NCBI RefSeq assembly: GCF_963576675.1
Contig: NC_088911.1
Span: 133,117,929-133,181,928 of the forward strand
Reading direction: 5' to 3'
Origin: Euphorbia lathyris
Taxonomy: Eukaryota > Streptophyta > Magnoliopsida > Malpighiales > Euphorbiaceae
DNA: 64,000 nucleotides
Shown: positions 42,748-53,520 of the stretch, piece after piece
How the letters are laid out: each line of letters starts with the position of its first letter
How positions within the stretch are numbered: position 1 is the stretch's first letter
Program-made: the position numbers and the translations under genes
The notes under the pieces: generated by a model
Seen by the model: only the letters and a program-made list of their open reading frames with translations
Told to the model about the DNA's origin: nothing
Database searches by the model: none

Positions 42748-44353
42748 TTAATGTAAGCGCATTATGCGTAATAATAAAGTTTTATTAATGAAACTCCTTT
42801 GGCGTATGTGGCAAAACCCCTCCTCTCTTTGGGTTCGCCTCCTTTGTGGTAAGTATCGGAAAGACAAAATCTTCGGGGGCCCGAAAGAGAGAGTTGCTAA
42901 TTGTTCCTTCCTCTGGAAAGGACTTAGTGCTGTGTTTGATGAGTTCTGCTCGGGAGTTGGCCTGGAGGTGGGGAATGGTAAGTCCATTAGTTTCTGGTTT
43001 GATAACTGGATTGGGGATAAACCGTTAATTGAGGTGTGTTCTTTCCCCCCCCCCCCCCCCCGCCTAGTGATATACGCAACTGGAGGATTGCCGATGTGGT
43101 TGACTCGGAAGGGGACTGGATCTGGTCAAAGTTTGATACTTTCTTTAGCCTTGAGACTCTCCTTAGAATGCGGGGAGTGAAGGTGAGTAATCAAGAGGAA
43201 GACTTGGATAGGCACTGTTGGGCGCTGACTAACAATGGAGTTTATTCTTGCAAATCGGCCTTTGAAGCTTTCTCTCTCTTTAGATCTGATCCTCCCTCGG
43301 ATGTGTGGAAGTCGATTTGGACCCTTAAAGTTCCTTTCCGTATTAGGAGTTTCCTGTGGCTGGGTGTTAAGGACAGGCTTCTTACTAATTCGGATAGGCA
43401 CAGAAGGCACTTGACTGATTCTGGAGCTTGCAGTAGATGCAGAGGTCATGTTGAGACTTTGTGCCATGCTCTTAGAGATTGCTCTAATAGTAAAGAGGTT
43501 TGGAGGAAAATTCTCCCACACCATATTTTCTCTTCCTTCATGGCACATTCTGAGGTCGACTGGTTCTCTGATGGTGTTAGAGGAAAGTTGCTTCCATACA
43601 TGGAGCATGGTGACATTTTCTTTGCTATTATCTGTCACCAAGTTTGGAAATGGAGAAACGAGGAGATTTTTGGAGATAAAACTGTTTTTATGACAAACTT
43701 AGCTGATTTCTTCTCGAAAAAACTTTTCTCTATTATCGATAGTTTCAAAGGAGAGTCCCTTGCCAGAGCCTCTCAGTGTTGTGATGTCCATCTCGTGGGA
43801 TGGAGCAGGCCAAGAGAGGGGGTTGTGAAGCTGAATACTGATGGTTCCTGCCTCAATAACGGTAAGATTGCGGCTGGAGGTGTGCTTAGAGATGTAGGGG
43901 GCGTCTGGCTTTCTGGGTTCTCCCAGAATTTAGGGTTGGGTTCTTCCTTTTCTGCGGAGCTCTGGGCTATTCTTACTGGAATCAATCTTGCTAAAAGGCT
44001 GGGTGTTAAGAGGCTCTCTGTGGAGTCTGATAATTTGGAAGCAATCAAAATGATTTCTGAGAATCATTCTATGGGTCTTAATAGTCGCAACCTCATCAAA
44101 GCTATTATAAGGCTTTGCTCCTCCTTTGAGTTCGTAGAGTTCAGACACATTTTTAGAGAGCAGAATCGTGTTGCTGATCGCTTGGCGGCGGCGGGCCATG
44201 AAGGGACGTTAGGCGTTACTACCCTTCCTGTTTCCCCTAGTTTCATCTCTCATCTTCTCTTAGAAGATAGAATTGGGGTTAGCTTCCCTAGGCTAATTCC
44301 TGGGTAGTTTGTTGTTATTCGTTTTTCTTTTCCTTTTCTACCAAAAAAAAAAA
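42748..44353 (+). mobile_element. 5'-truncated L1-type LINE with 17-bp target duplication
   Basis: Exact TAGAGACCTAAGTTATA copies flank the insert (42731-42747 and 44354-44370), and an A-tail ends it (44343-44353). Only the end of ORF2 is present. Its first 25 bp repeat the tail of the adjacent SINE instead of matching LINE coding. Confidence 0.93.
42774..44307 (+). pseudogene. LINE ORF2 C-terminal part: zf-RVT and RNase H
   Basis: The frame begins NKVLLMKLLWRMWQNPSSLW, the conserved stretch after the RT domain of plant L1 elements. It breaks at a 17-C run (43045-43061) and continues open to TAG 44305-44307. It contains the zf-RVT motif (CSRCRGHVETLCHALRDC) and a plant RNase H (LNTDGSCLNNGKIAAGG, ELWAILTG, VESDNLEAI, NRVADRLAA). 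The RNase H is intact in reading. The reverse transcriptase itself is missing. Confidence 0.92.
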
Positions 44354-44377
44354 TAGAGACCTAAGTTATAGCACGTG

Positions 44378-44679
44378 TGTTAGACATCCCACATTGATAA
44401 ATGAGGAAGCTATATGGCTCCTTAAATATGTGAGGCAATCCTCACCCTTTGAGGTACCTTTTGGGGTGAGTTAGACCTTTGTTTACATGGTATCAGAGCC
44501 ATGGTTCAATGTTGGGGCTCCCGCTGATATTAGCGTCACGCACCAAATGAATTGGGCGTGAGGGAGGCGTGTTGGACATCCCACATTGCTAAATGAGGAA
44601 GCTATATGGCTCCTTAAATATGTGAGGCAATCCTCACCCTTTGAGGTACCTTTTGGGGTGAGTTAGGCATTTGTTTACA
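44378..44679 (+). mobile_element. complete TRIM (302 bp)
   Basis: Two 110-bp LTRs (44378-44487 and 44570-44679) start TGTTRGACATCCC and end TTTGTTTACA. PBS TGGTATCAGAGCC follows at 44488 and a purine tract GGGCGTGAGGGAGGCG at 44554-44569. ACGTG flanks both sides (44373-44377 and 44680-44684). It has no coding capacity and needs other elements to move. Confidence 0.95.
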
Positions 44680-44684
44680 ACGTG

Positions 44685-45362
44685 TCTTCTTCTTCATAAA
44701 TAAATAAATATAGTATGTAGTTTTTTTAATACCGTGATTAACAATATGAATTACTAAAAAATAAAATAATAATCATAAAATATCAGTTATCTTATTTGTC
44801 ATTTTACATAAATATCTGGTAGTAATCAGCCAAATTTTACCATATATGTTTAAACAAACAACTAATCAAATCAAATAAATAAAAAGTTAATTAACTAAGA
44901 GCTAATGTATCCGTTAAAAGATAACAACTAAATTTTATTTGCCAAACATTGACGATAATTAAAGAACCACATTCTAGATCGTTAAATGGTTAAATATTAT
45001 TTTAAGCTTTAAATGTGTAATTATATACGTTTAATGTAATTCAGTTAGAATGTACATTTATGTAAAAAGAAAACAACCTAGGAAAACATAAAATATGTTT
45101 ATAAATATTTATTTAAAATGTACATTTTAAGTAATATTTTCCTCCATTATTGTTTATCACAATTTACAATGGGACTAGACTCTAAGCTGGATTTGGGACC
45201 ACATCTAAAATGGCTAGGCTAAGTGTAAGACTAGAGTCTAGCTCACATAAATTTTTTACGGCTGGAATCGGACTAGATCACTTTTAATATAAGTCCTAAC
45301 CATAGCCTAGGTCTACCCATTATTTTTTTAATATAACAATATAAATATTAGGGTAAATAATT
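44685..45362. other. AT-rich intergenic DNA
   Basis: No gene seen. A short GAC-TCTA-GCT-rich stretch at 45170-45250 (GACTAGACTCTAAGCT, AAGACTAGAGTCTAGCT) is self-complementary. TAAATAATT at 45354-45362 is the left target copy of the next element. Confidence 0.5.
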
Positions 45363-45971
45363 GGGTAATTAATTTACTAGTCCCTATATTTTGATAAAAC
45401 ACATTGTTTGGTCTCTATATTTTCAAAAACACGCGGTAAGGTCCCTAACCTTTTTCTCGATGACGCTGAACTGTTTAGTCCCTGCCGTTAGACTCTCATG
45501 AAGATTTTGTTAGTCAATTTGGATTAGCAGAAACATCTTTCGTCATCACTGAACCAGTTGAGAATATGGAGGAAATTAAACTCACCATTGAAAGTAAGAG
45601 GATTTCCACTTTCAATTCTAATAGGAAGAGTAAGCGAGAGAGATTTGAGTTGATTTCTGCCTTCAATTCAAACAGAAAGAGTGAGCATGAATGATTCAAT
45701 TATGGATTAGAGATTCAATCATTTCTCCATTTTTTTGTGAGCGCGAGTTGCGAGAGAAAGATAGAGAGGTGTGAATTGCTTTTGATTGATAAATAATAAA
45801 GGGTAATTTAGTCATTTTTGAATTTATAAACGGTAAAAAATCTAACAAACAGACGGAAGGACTAAACAATTTATTGAGAAAAAGGTTAGGGACATTACCG
45901 TGTGTTTTTGAAAATACAGGGACTAAAAAGTGTGTTTTATTAAAATATATGGACTAATAAATTAATTACCC
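45363..45971. mobile_element. MULE-like non-autonomous element with exact 9-bp TSD
   Basis: The ends GGGTAATTAATTTAC are inverted, and inverted similarity extends about 115 bp (both arms contain GGTCCCTAACCTTTTTCTC or a near match). TAAATAATT flanks both sides (45354-45362 and 45972-45980). The centre (45500-45780) holds a short direct duplication around TTTCAATTCTAATAGGAAG and TTCAATTCAAACAGAAAG; it may be captured host sequence, origin unknown. Confidence 0.88.
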
Positions 45972-45980
45972 TAAATAATT

Positions 45981-46346
45981 CTTCTCATTTTTACCTCACA
46001 CACTATTTTTAAAAAAGACATTATAAATCTACCGAAAAAAACATATTATAAAGAAAATAACAAAGTAACATTTTCATTTTGGATCGTATTATGATTATCT
46101 TGAAAGCTAAAATATTTTTAGTTAAAAAAATAGACAAACTGATTTTTTTATTGATGAGAAAATGATGATGATTTTGGAGGAACAATTTGGAGTCTTACTA
46201 TATTAGGGTTAGAAAGAAAGTGAAACTATAAAGAAGAAAAAAATGAAAAAGCAAGAGCGATAGTTTCATCTAATTGAAATTAATAGCCAAAATTATATAT
46301 AAAAATTTATTTTTTTAGACAAATTAAGGGGATAAATTAATTCAAA
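45981..46346. other. AT-rich spacer left of the decayed LINE
   Basis: Nothing recognisable; AT-rich with A-runs. Confidence 0.5.
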
Positions 46347-49300
46347 ATGATCTTCCACTGTGAGGTTATCTGTTCAGTTGGATTAGGCATTGAGGGAAGC
46401 AAAATAAAGTTCAGGAGAAACTCGATAGATGTTTTATTTCAGAAAGTTGGATGGTTTAATTCCCTCCTGGTTCCTCTTACAATATCGTGGCACCGATTTC
46501 AGACCACTCTCCTATTATGCGGACGATCAAATTTTGTTGTGGCTAATACAAAATTTTAAATTTGGAACCAAGTGGCTTCGTGAGGAGGTCTTACGTGATA
46601 TGGTGAAGCATGTTTGGCAAATTGAAGGTGTAGAGATGTTCAAGATTGCATTTTTTTTATTAGTGCATTTGCGTGGAAGTTCTTTTAGTATGGATGTTCG
46701 AGAGTATGAGATGGTTCGAAATAAATTGCTCAATATTTTATATTTTATTGCATGAAGAAGATCATTGGAGACAGAGAGCAAATATTATCTAGCTTCACAA
46801 GGGCGATAACAACACTCGTTTTTTCACTTGTTTGCCTCGGGTCGAAGGAAAATGAAATTTATCTCTAAGCTTCAGAATGAGGATGGTAATTGAGTTTCGA
46901 ATTCGGAGGGTTTCAGTGATGTAGCTAAGCTTATTTCTCTAAGCTTTTTTCTAGTAGTAATAGTGGTTCGCAGCATGTGGTTTCGTTAATTTGTCCTAGA
47001 GTTCCGACTAAAGACAAAAATGGTCTTCTTGCACCGTTTACCAAGGATGAGTTTAGGGAAGATTTATTTGAGATGCACCCTTATAGGTTCAATCCGGGAA
47101 TTTTTTAGAAGTTGTGGGGTGTTTTAGGGGATGATATTTTCACTGCTGGCCTCAGATGGATTTCTCAAGGTACTTTTCCTTATGACCCTAATAATACTAT
47201 TACTACAATAATTCTGAAGTGTTTTGATCCCTCCACTTTGAAAGATTTAAGGCCGATAGCACTTTGCAATGTGATTTATAAAATTATTTCTAAGGCTTTT
47301 GCTAAGCGCATGAAGTGTCTCATGCTTAGAATTATATCTAAAAATCAATCGGCTTTCATTAAGGGTCGCTCAATCTATGATAACATTTTAATAGCATTTG
47401 AAATTATTCACAGTATGAAACATAATGTCAATAAGAAGAAAGGAAATGTTCCTTTAAAAATTCACACTAGTACATCATATGATCAATTGGAATTACCTTC
47501 CGACTGTGATGCTTAAAATGGGTAATGTTGCTCAATGGGTTTGACTCATAATGCTTTGTTTAACCACTATTACTTATTCAGTTTGAGTGAACAAACACTT
47601 AATGGGGCCGATTATTCTTTAATATGGTCTCGGGTAGGGTGACTCTCTTTCCCCTTATCTATTTCTTATTTGTGTTGAGAGGTTTTCTACAATGCTTTTT
47701 AATGCTGAACATCGAGGTTTGCTTCATGGTTATATGGTCGGAACGGGGCTCCTCCTATTTCTCACATTCTCTTTGCAGATGATTCTTTTCTATCTTTTCA
47801 AGCTGACATTGCTGAGTTTATAAAAACTTTGCTACTTGATTATGAGAAGGCATCAGGGCCAGTTGTTAATTTTGATAAATCAAGCTTTATGTGTAGCAGC
47901 AATGTGGCTCTAGATCTAGCGAATGGTGTATCTTATATTTTTAGCGTCTCTAATCCAATCAATACGGGTCGTTTTTTTTTTTTTTGCACTTTAAAGATAG
48001 ATTGTGGCAGAAGCTCTAGACTTGGCGTAATAAACCTCTTTCAAAGTAGGTCGAGCTACTTTGCTTAGAGCGATGGGACATGCGATTCCAATCTTTTTTA
48101 TGAGGTGTTTACGCTTCCTATTTCTACAGCTGATGAACTTGAAAAGATGTTGAATTCTTATTGGTGGGGAACAAAGTTTGAATTGGCTTTCTTGGCCTAA
48201 GCTGTCTATCTCCAAACATTTTGGTGAGTTAGATTTCTAAAATTTGACTGCTTTTAATTTAGTAATGTTAGAAAAGCAGGGTTGGAATCTTGTTACAGAT
48301 TCCAAACCTCTTGTTAGTCGTGTTTTCAAAGTTAAATACTACCATAAGGAGGACTCCATGAATGCTCGATTGCGTTATTCACCTAGTTACATTTGGAGAA
48401 CTATCTAGTGTTCCCAGTTATTGCTGAAAGAATGGTATATGTGGAAGATTGGAAATGGTACGGCTATTAATCTTAAGAAAGATCTTTGGCTTCGTGATAA
48501 TAATCAACTTCGTGTTTAAACTCCTATGATCTCTAGGTTCGAAGCGATACAAGTTTACAATGTTTTTATTCCTAACTCTTTTGATTGGGATGTTAAGCTT
48601 ATGGAAGAGCTATTGTTGTCTAAGTATATACAAGAGATGTTGAAACTTTCGCTACATTGGGGAAATGGGGGTGGTTGGAGTTATTTGACATGTTAACCTA
48701 TCCGGTACCAATTCAATCAAAAGTGCTTATAAACTTGTCGTTTGTTTGGTTGTTACGGAGCAATATCACATTAAGGGGAGTGGGAATCTATTTAGAGAGC
48801 TGAAGTCCCTTATAAAGTTCGCATCTTCGTATTGAAACTTGCCCGAAATTGTCTTCCTACTAGAATCAACCTTCTTGAAAAAAGAGTTATGGCTGATAGT
48901 CTTTGTATGCATTGTAATGGAGATATTGAAGACTATTGGCACTTATTTATTGAATGTCCTATCGCTCGAGAGGTTTGGTCTAACAGATTCAGTATCGGGT
49001 GTTGCTTGGGATGTGGATAACTTTGCGTAATTCTTCTTCTCTTTACTCTCTAGTCAGTCCAAAGTAAACTTTGGCTTATTTTTGATGTTGTTGTGGAGCT
49101 TTTGGAGATTTCGTAATGACAAATTCAGGAATCATATCTCCACATCACCGGAATAGATCAAATTTGTTGGTCATGGATACACTATATTCTTGGTTTTATG
49201 CGAAACAAATTCAGCAGCTGCACTTCTCTACCTAACAGGTTACGGGCTGCCAAACTTGGCATCCTCCTCCTTCGCCTTTTTCAAATGCAATACTAAAACT

Positions 49301-49757
49301 GTATTTTTTGCAACGTCTGCTGAAGTGGGTCTTGGGGCTATTCCTTGTGATGCCCAAGGAAGTTTCATCGTTGCTCAGTCGACAATCCTTCCAAGTTTGA
49401 TGGAAGTAAAAGAATGTGATGTTTTGGCATTGATTCAAGCAATGCGTAGCGGATCAAGGGTACCAACATGATGTTTTTGGGACCGATGCCAATACATTAT
49501 TGATGATATTTATTTTAGTAATGAAGATCAATCGGGGTTCATTAACTTGGTTAGTTGGTGGCGGTCCTTAATTCTTCTAAATGACTCTTACACAATGAAC
49601 TTCGTTCGGAGACAAGTTAATGAGACGGCTCATGCTATTGCTTAGTTGGCTCATTTATATCATTGTCCTATGTTCTTCACTAATTTTTCAAATTTTGTTA
49701 CTAAAGTAATGTTATATTCTTACCGAGTTGAGACACATTAATAAAGCTCGGTTTCTA
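46347..49757 (+). pseudogene. decayed L1-type LINE, ORF2 (RT, zf-RVT, RNase H)
   Basis: Broken pieces of one ORF2 lie in order. The region before RT (FKFGTKWLREE) is near 46555. The RT blocks DLRPIALCNVIYKIISKAF and NQSAFIKGRSIYDN lie at 47245-47400, with FADDS at about 47775. The post-RT KQGWNLVTDSKPL is near 48270, zf-RVT CMHCNGDIEDYWHLFIEC at 48906-48960, and an RNase H-like end (EVGLGAIPCDAQG) near 49320. Many stops and shifts separate them. An A-run near 49759 may be the tail. It is older than the LINE at 42748, to which it is only distantly similar. Confidence 0.85.
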
Positions 49758-49844
49758 AAAAACACCCATAAATAAATATTGATAAATATTAATAAAGATT
49801 TACATTTTGTTCTCCTCTTCCTTATTCTCTACAATTCATCCAAT

Positions 49845-51022
49845 TCAATGCATACCACTAGTATAAGGCACACCGGATTTAGGAATCCAAGTATCACCTA
49901 CGATGAATTTTCCGGCAGTGAATTCAGCAGCATCTTGAGCATTAATCTTATGAATTCCCTTCCAATTAGCCCTCTTTGAAGTATCAGCACCAGCTCCTTT
50001 ATTCTCAAACTCAGCAAAAAAGCAAGTATCTGTCCCATAAGAACCCATAAACCCTACCCATCCCTGAGGATCAATCACATCTTCAATCACAGATTGCATA
50101 ACAATTGTTCTCGAAAATGGCTTTTGTGGTCTGCCGAGAAAAGCTGGATTTGTTTTTTTCATTGCTAAATATTCTTTAGCTGCTGTAATTGTGCAGTTTT
50201 GGATCACAAATCCAGTTGGTTCCCGTGATTCGTTTCTCTGTTGGGATGTGATTGTGGGTTTTTGGGTGTCAACTGGTTTTCTGATTGTGATTTTGGAGTT
50301 TTGAATTACGGTGGCTGAATCGCCGGAGATTATGTCCACTGTGCCGGAGATTTTGCAGCTACGGTAGAATTGACGGTAAGTTAGGGCATAGAGTGTGTTT
50401 TGGTAACCGTCGATGTGGCAATTATAGAAGATTGACATGTCGCTTTCTACTAGAAGTGCTACTGCTTGATGTCCGATTGCTCCGGCGGTGTTCTCGAATC
50501 CGATGTCTTTGGCGATGAAATGAGCTCCGGCGACAGCTGTAAAGATTGAATCATTATTAGATTAACCAAAATAGGTTTTAAGTTTAATATAATAAAGAGT
50601 TAATTTATCCAAAATGGTCTCGGACTACACTGGTTCGGGATCATTCAGATTGCACAACATAAGTGTTAATGTTGATGTTGATGTTGATGTGATGCAATCT
50701 GAGCGAATGAAACCCCTGTGAGTTAATTAGCGGTTCTTTTAATTAAGAATTTGAAGTTGAATAACCAATTTGATAATTAAAGCTCATTTTAATGTCTAGT
50801 CGATTGATATATCAACTTTTAATATTTAGTATTTGATTAAGAATTTAAAATAAAATAAATAACCCAATTGTTTCATATATCAATTTCTAATATTAAATAT
50901 AGATGTGTTATTTTAGACTAATTTAACAAAAAAAAAAAAATATAAGGCTAAACAACCAAATTAGTCACTAAATTCATTTTGATACCACTTTATTCAATTC
51001 AACAAAATGATTTATGCTTTTG

Positions 51023-51099
<77 letters not shown>

Positions 51100-52399
51100 A
51101 TAATTTAGCCTAATTTGATAATATAAATTCATGTTAAAAAAAATAAATAAATAAATTTATTTTCATGTTAATTCAATCCAAAGAAGCTAATTTGTTAATA
51201 TAATTTATATTATAGACTAATTTAATGGAAAAATTCAAATTAATAACTAAAAATCATTTTAATGCAAAGTGATCAAATGAGCGATTTTTTTACGAGTCAT
51301 TTTTAATTTATGAATTAAGTTATTGAGAAATACTTTGAAACAACAAAAAAAACCATTATGAAAAACATTTAATATGAAACGGAAGGAATAGATACTTACT
51401 AACGGTTGCGGTGTTAATCATAGAAAAACCCTTAGTGACGGAAAGATCGCCTGAGATGACCGTCGTCTTCGGACCATCACCGATCAACACAATGTTAGTC
51501 ATGTTCCTAGTGAATTGAATCTGCTCCTTATAAACTCCGGCCTTAACATGAATAACAAAAGCAGACTGTTTATTCATCGGAACATTCTTAATAGCCTCCT
51601 TAATACTCTTAAATTGACCACTTCCGTCCTTAGCAACAGTAATATCAGCCTTAATGGTCGCCGGAGTAGCAGCAAGAACTCTCCTCTTCGACTCAGAAAC
51701 CCAAACCGGGAACTCATCAGTCTTAGTCTCAACAAGAAGTTTCCGGCCAGCAAGTGCCGAGATACTCAAATCATTAAGAATTGAAGAAAGTCCGGTGACC
51801 ATAGCAAGACCGTTCGCCGTTAACATAGAAGAAGTTAATAAAATCTTCTTCATCTTCTTCCCCGTGTCGCCGGTGGTGTTATCGAAACTCTCTATGCAAG
51901 TTTGTTGATAAGTTATGGTGGCGCTTAACCAGATTTTCAGATTATCAACATACTCGTCGAGTTTACTGACGTCGAAATCGCCGACTTGTTGAAATGAAGC
52001 TTTTAGATCTTCAATTGCAATGTTCATCATGATTTTACAATTCTCAAGGGCTTGTTTAGCTAATGGATCTTTTTCAGCTTCAGCTATGGTTGAAGAATTT
52101 TCAATTGCGACCTTTAATGAATCGACGGCGACCTGGAAACCTGCCTGAACAAGGACGTGGGGGTCAGTTGTGTTTCCGGCGGCTTTTGACAGGGTGCTCT
52201 CGCAAGTCTGCCGGTAATCTGTCGGTTGACAAATTGCTTGAATTGATTTTGATGAGGTTGAAATTGCTGGGCCGCCGACCGGTGAAGGTTCGGGATCGGG
52301 TTTCTGATTGAGTCCGACTGCGACAGCAACCACCATAGCCACCAGGATCAAGGATGATGCGGCGATGATGGCGATTTTCTTCTTCCTTTCGACGTCCAT
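49845..52399 (-). CDS. pectinesterase with N-terminal PMEI domain (two exons)
   Basis: Exon 1 (52399-51400) and exon 2 (50536-49845) join at GTAAGT/ACAG sites in phase 1 to give 563 residues, normal for type I plant pectin methylesterases, which demethylate cell-wall pectin. Residues 8-30 form an N-terminal membrane anchor. A PMEI domain with four Cys spans about 50-215. RKLL (219-222) and RRVL (239-242) are likely subtilase cleavage sites. The catalytic domain starts about 252, with GVYKE and HQAVAL conserved and the Asp nucleophile at 401. Two usual residues differ: GYQDTLY reads GYQNTLY (Asn380) and LGRPW reads LGRPQ (Gln471), with Arg469 kept. Activity may be reduced or lost. The frame is otherwise intact. 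Confidence 0.92.
50537..51399 (-). other. pectinesterase intron
   Basis: 863 bp, AT-rich, donor GTAAGT and acceptor TTTACAG on the minus strand. It contains an (AT)n run and no other gene. Confidence 0.88.
51027..51096. repeat. (AT)n microsatellite in the intron
   Basis: About 35 uninterrupted AT dinucleotides; likely to vary in length. Confidence 0.95.
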
Positions 52400-52570
52400 T
52401 TTTTGAGAATGATAAAAGAAAGGAAGAAGATTTGATTGTGAGAATGGAAATGAAAAACAAAATTTGAAAAAATGGATTTAATTAATATTTATTTGATTTA
52501 TTTGGGTGAATCCAAGCTCTTAATTTAGCTCCTAGAGCTCTGGTTTGATTATTCTGAGGAGATGGAAACT

Positions 52571-52582
52571 CCATTTATATGT
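52571..52582 (-). promoter_or_regulatory. TATA box of the pectinesterase gene
   Basis: On the minus strand the sequence is ACATATAAATGG, about 170 bp before the start codon at 52399. It is the best TATA match in the region; the start site is not mapped. Confidence 0.5.
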
Positions 52583-52973
52583 GATTTAATCTCTAAAAAT
52601 AGATTTATTTTGTTTTTCTGGTATTTTTTTTACGGAAGAAGATCATCTAAAACTGACTTTTTCTATAATTATCTTATCTATTTTTGGAACAACCTAAATA
52701 AAAATTGTTTTAGGATTTTGATATGAAAAATTACTAATATTTTTTTTATATATTCAGTGTTTAATGGTTCATTTTAAATAGTCAACATAAATATAATTAA
52801 TCTTTTTAATTTTTATAGAGCATAAATAAACCCCATCCAAAAAAAATTTAAAGAATAGATAGAAAGAGGTAATTTTGTACTAATTTTTAATGAAAGATGA
52901 TAAAAGAGTTGCGAATGAAAGTTCCGTTTTGATAATAAAGAATATCAAAACAATAAGAAAGTGAAATGGAACT
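52583..52973. other. pectinesterase upstream region, bounded by the CRM insertion
   Basis: AT-rich promoter-side DNA. GAACT (52969-52973) is the left target copy of the gypsy element, so the element lies about 390 bp upstream of the TATA box. Confidence 0.55.
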
Positions 52974-53473
52974 TGATGCGGACATCCGAACTAGCCACAC
53001 TGATCGCGCGGACTCTAGCGGGTCTTCAAGAATCAAGCTCACAGAGGATGCACCCGGAAGGGCGGATCCCCAAGACATGCGAGCAAGGCGGATCTAGGAG
53101 TACGCCAGAAGGCGTATCCACATATGAGCATGGGCGGATCGCCAAGATTACTTCCTCAGGAAGTCGACCAACAGACAGCCTGACAGTCCGTACCTGCGCC
53201 GACGTACTCCTTGTCTGAGCAGACTATCCATTTTGCCCTTTTGTCTTATGCCTTTTTATAACCCTAATAGGGGTAGCGTCGGTCATTAGGGGATGTATTT
53301 ATACCCTCATTTTGTAAGAATGGAACAACTTTTTATGAATCAAATATCATTTCTCTTTGAGAATTAAGGTTTATACCTTGTTATCGGGATTCACTCCTTC
53401 AAGTTAAGCTTGAGAAGAACATCTTTGTTGGTTTACGACTAAAACCTTCATTTCTCGCTTTCAATCCGTATCA
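52974..53473 (+). repeat. 5' LTR of the CRM-type element
   Basis: 500 bp, TGATGCGG to CCGTATCA. Four spaced GGCGGATC-like words at about 53059-53140; TATTTATACC near 53297 may serve as TATA box. Confidence 0.93.
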
Positions 53474-53475
53474 GT

Positions 53476-53488
53476 TGGTATCAGAGCC
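53476..53488 (+). promoter_or_regulatory. primer binding site of the CRM-type element
   Basis: TGGTATCAGAGCC, two bases after the LTR; tRNA-Met type. Confidence 0.88.
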
Positions 53489-53520
53489 AATCGTTTCCTG
53501 ACCCAAAACTTCTTTTGGCA

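Noticed and set aside
46347..46755. Two overlapping ORFs as a new small gene
   Set aside because: Their pieces match the pre-RT region of L1 ORF2 and belong to the decayed LINE.
51515..52311. Plus-strand ORFs opposite the pectinesterase exon
   Set aside because: Antisense of a clearly conserved gene; no independent support.
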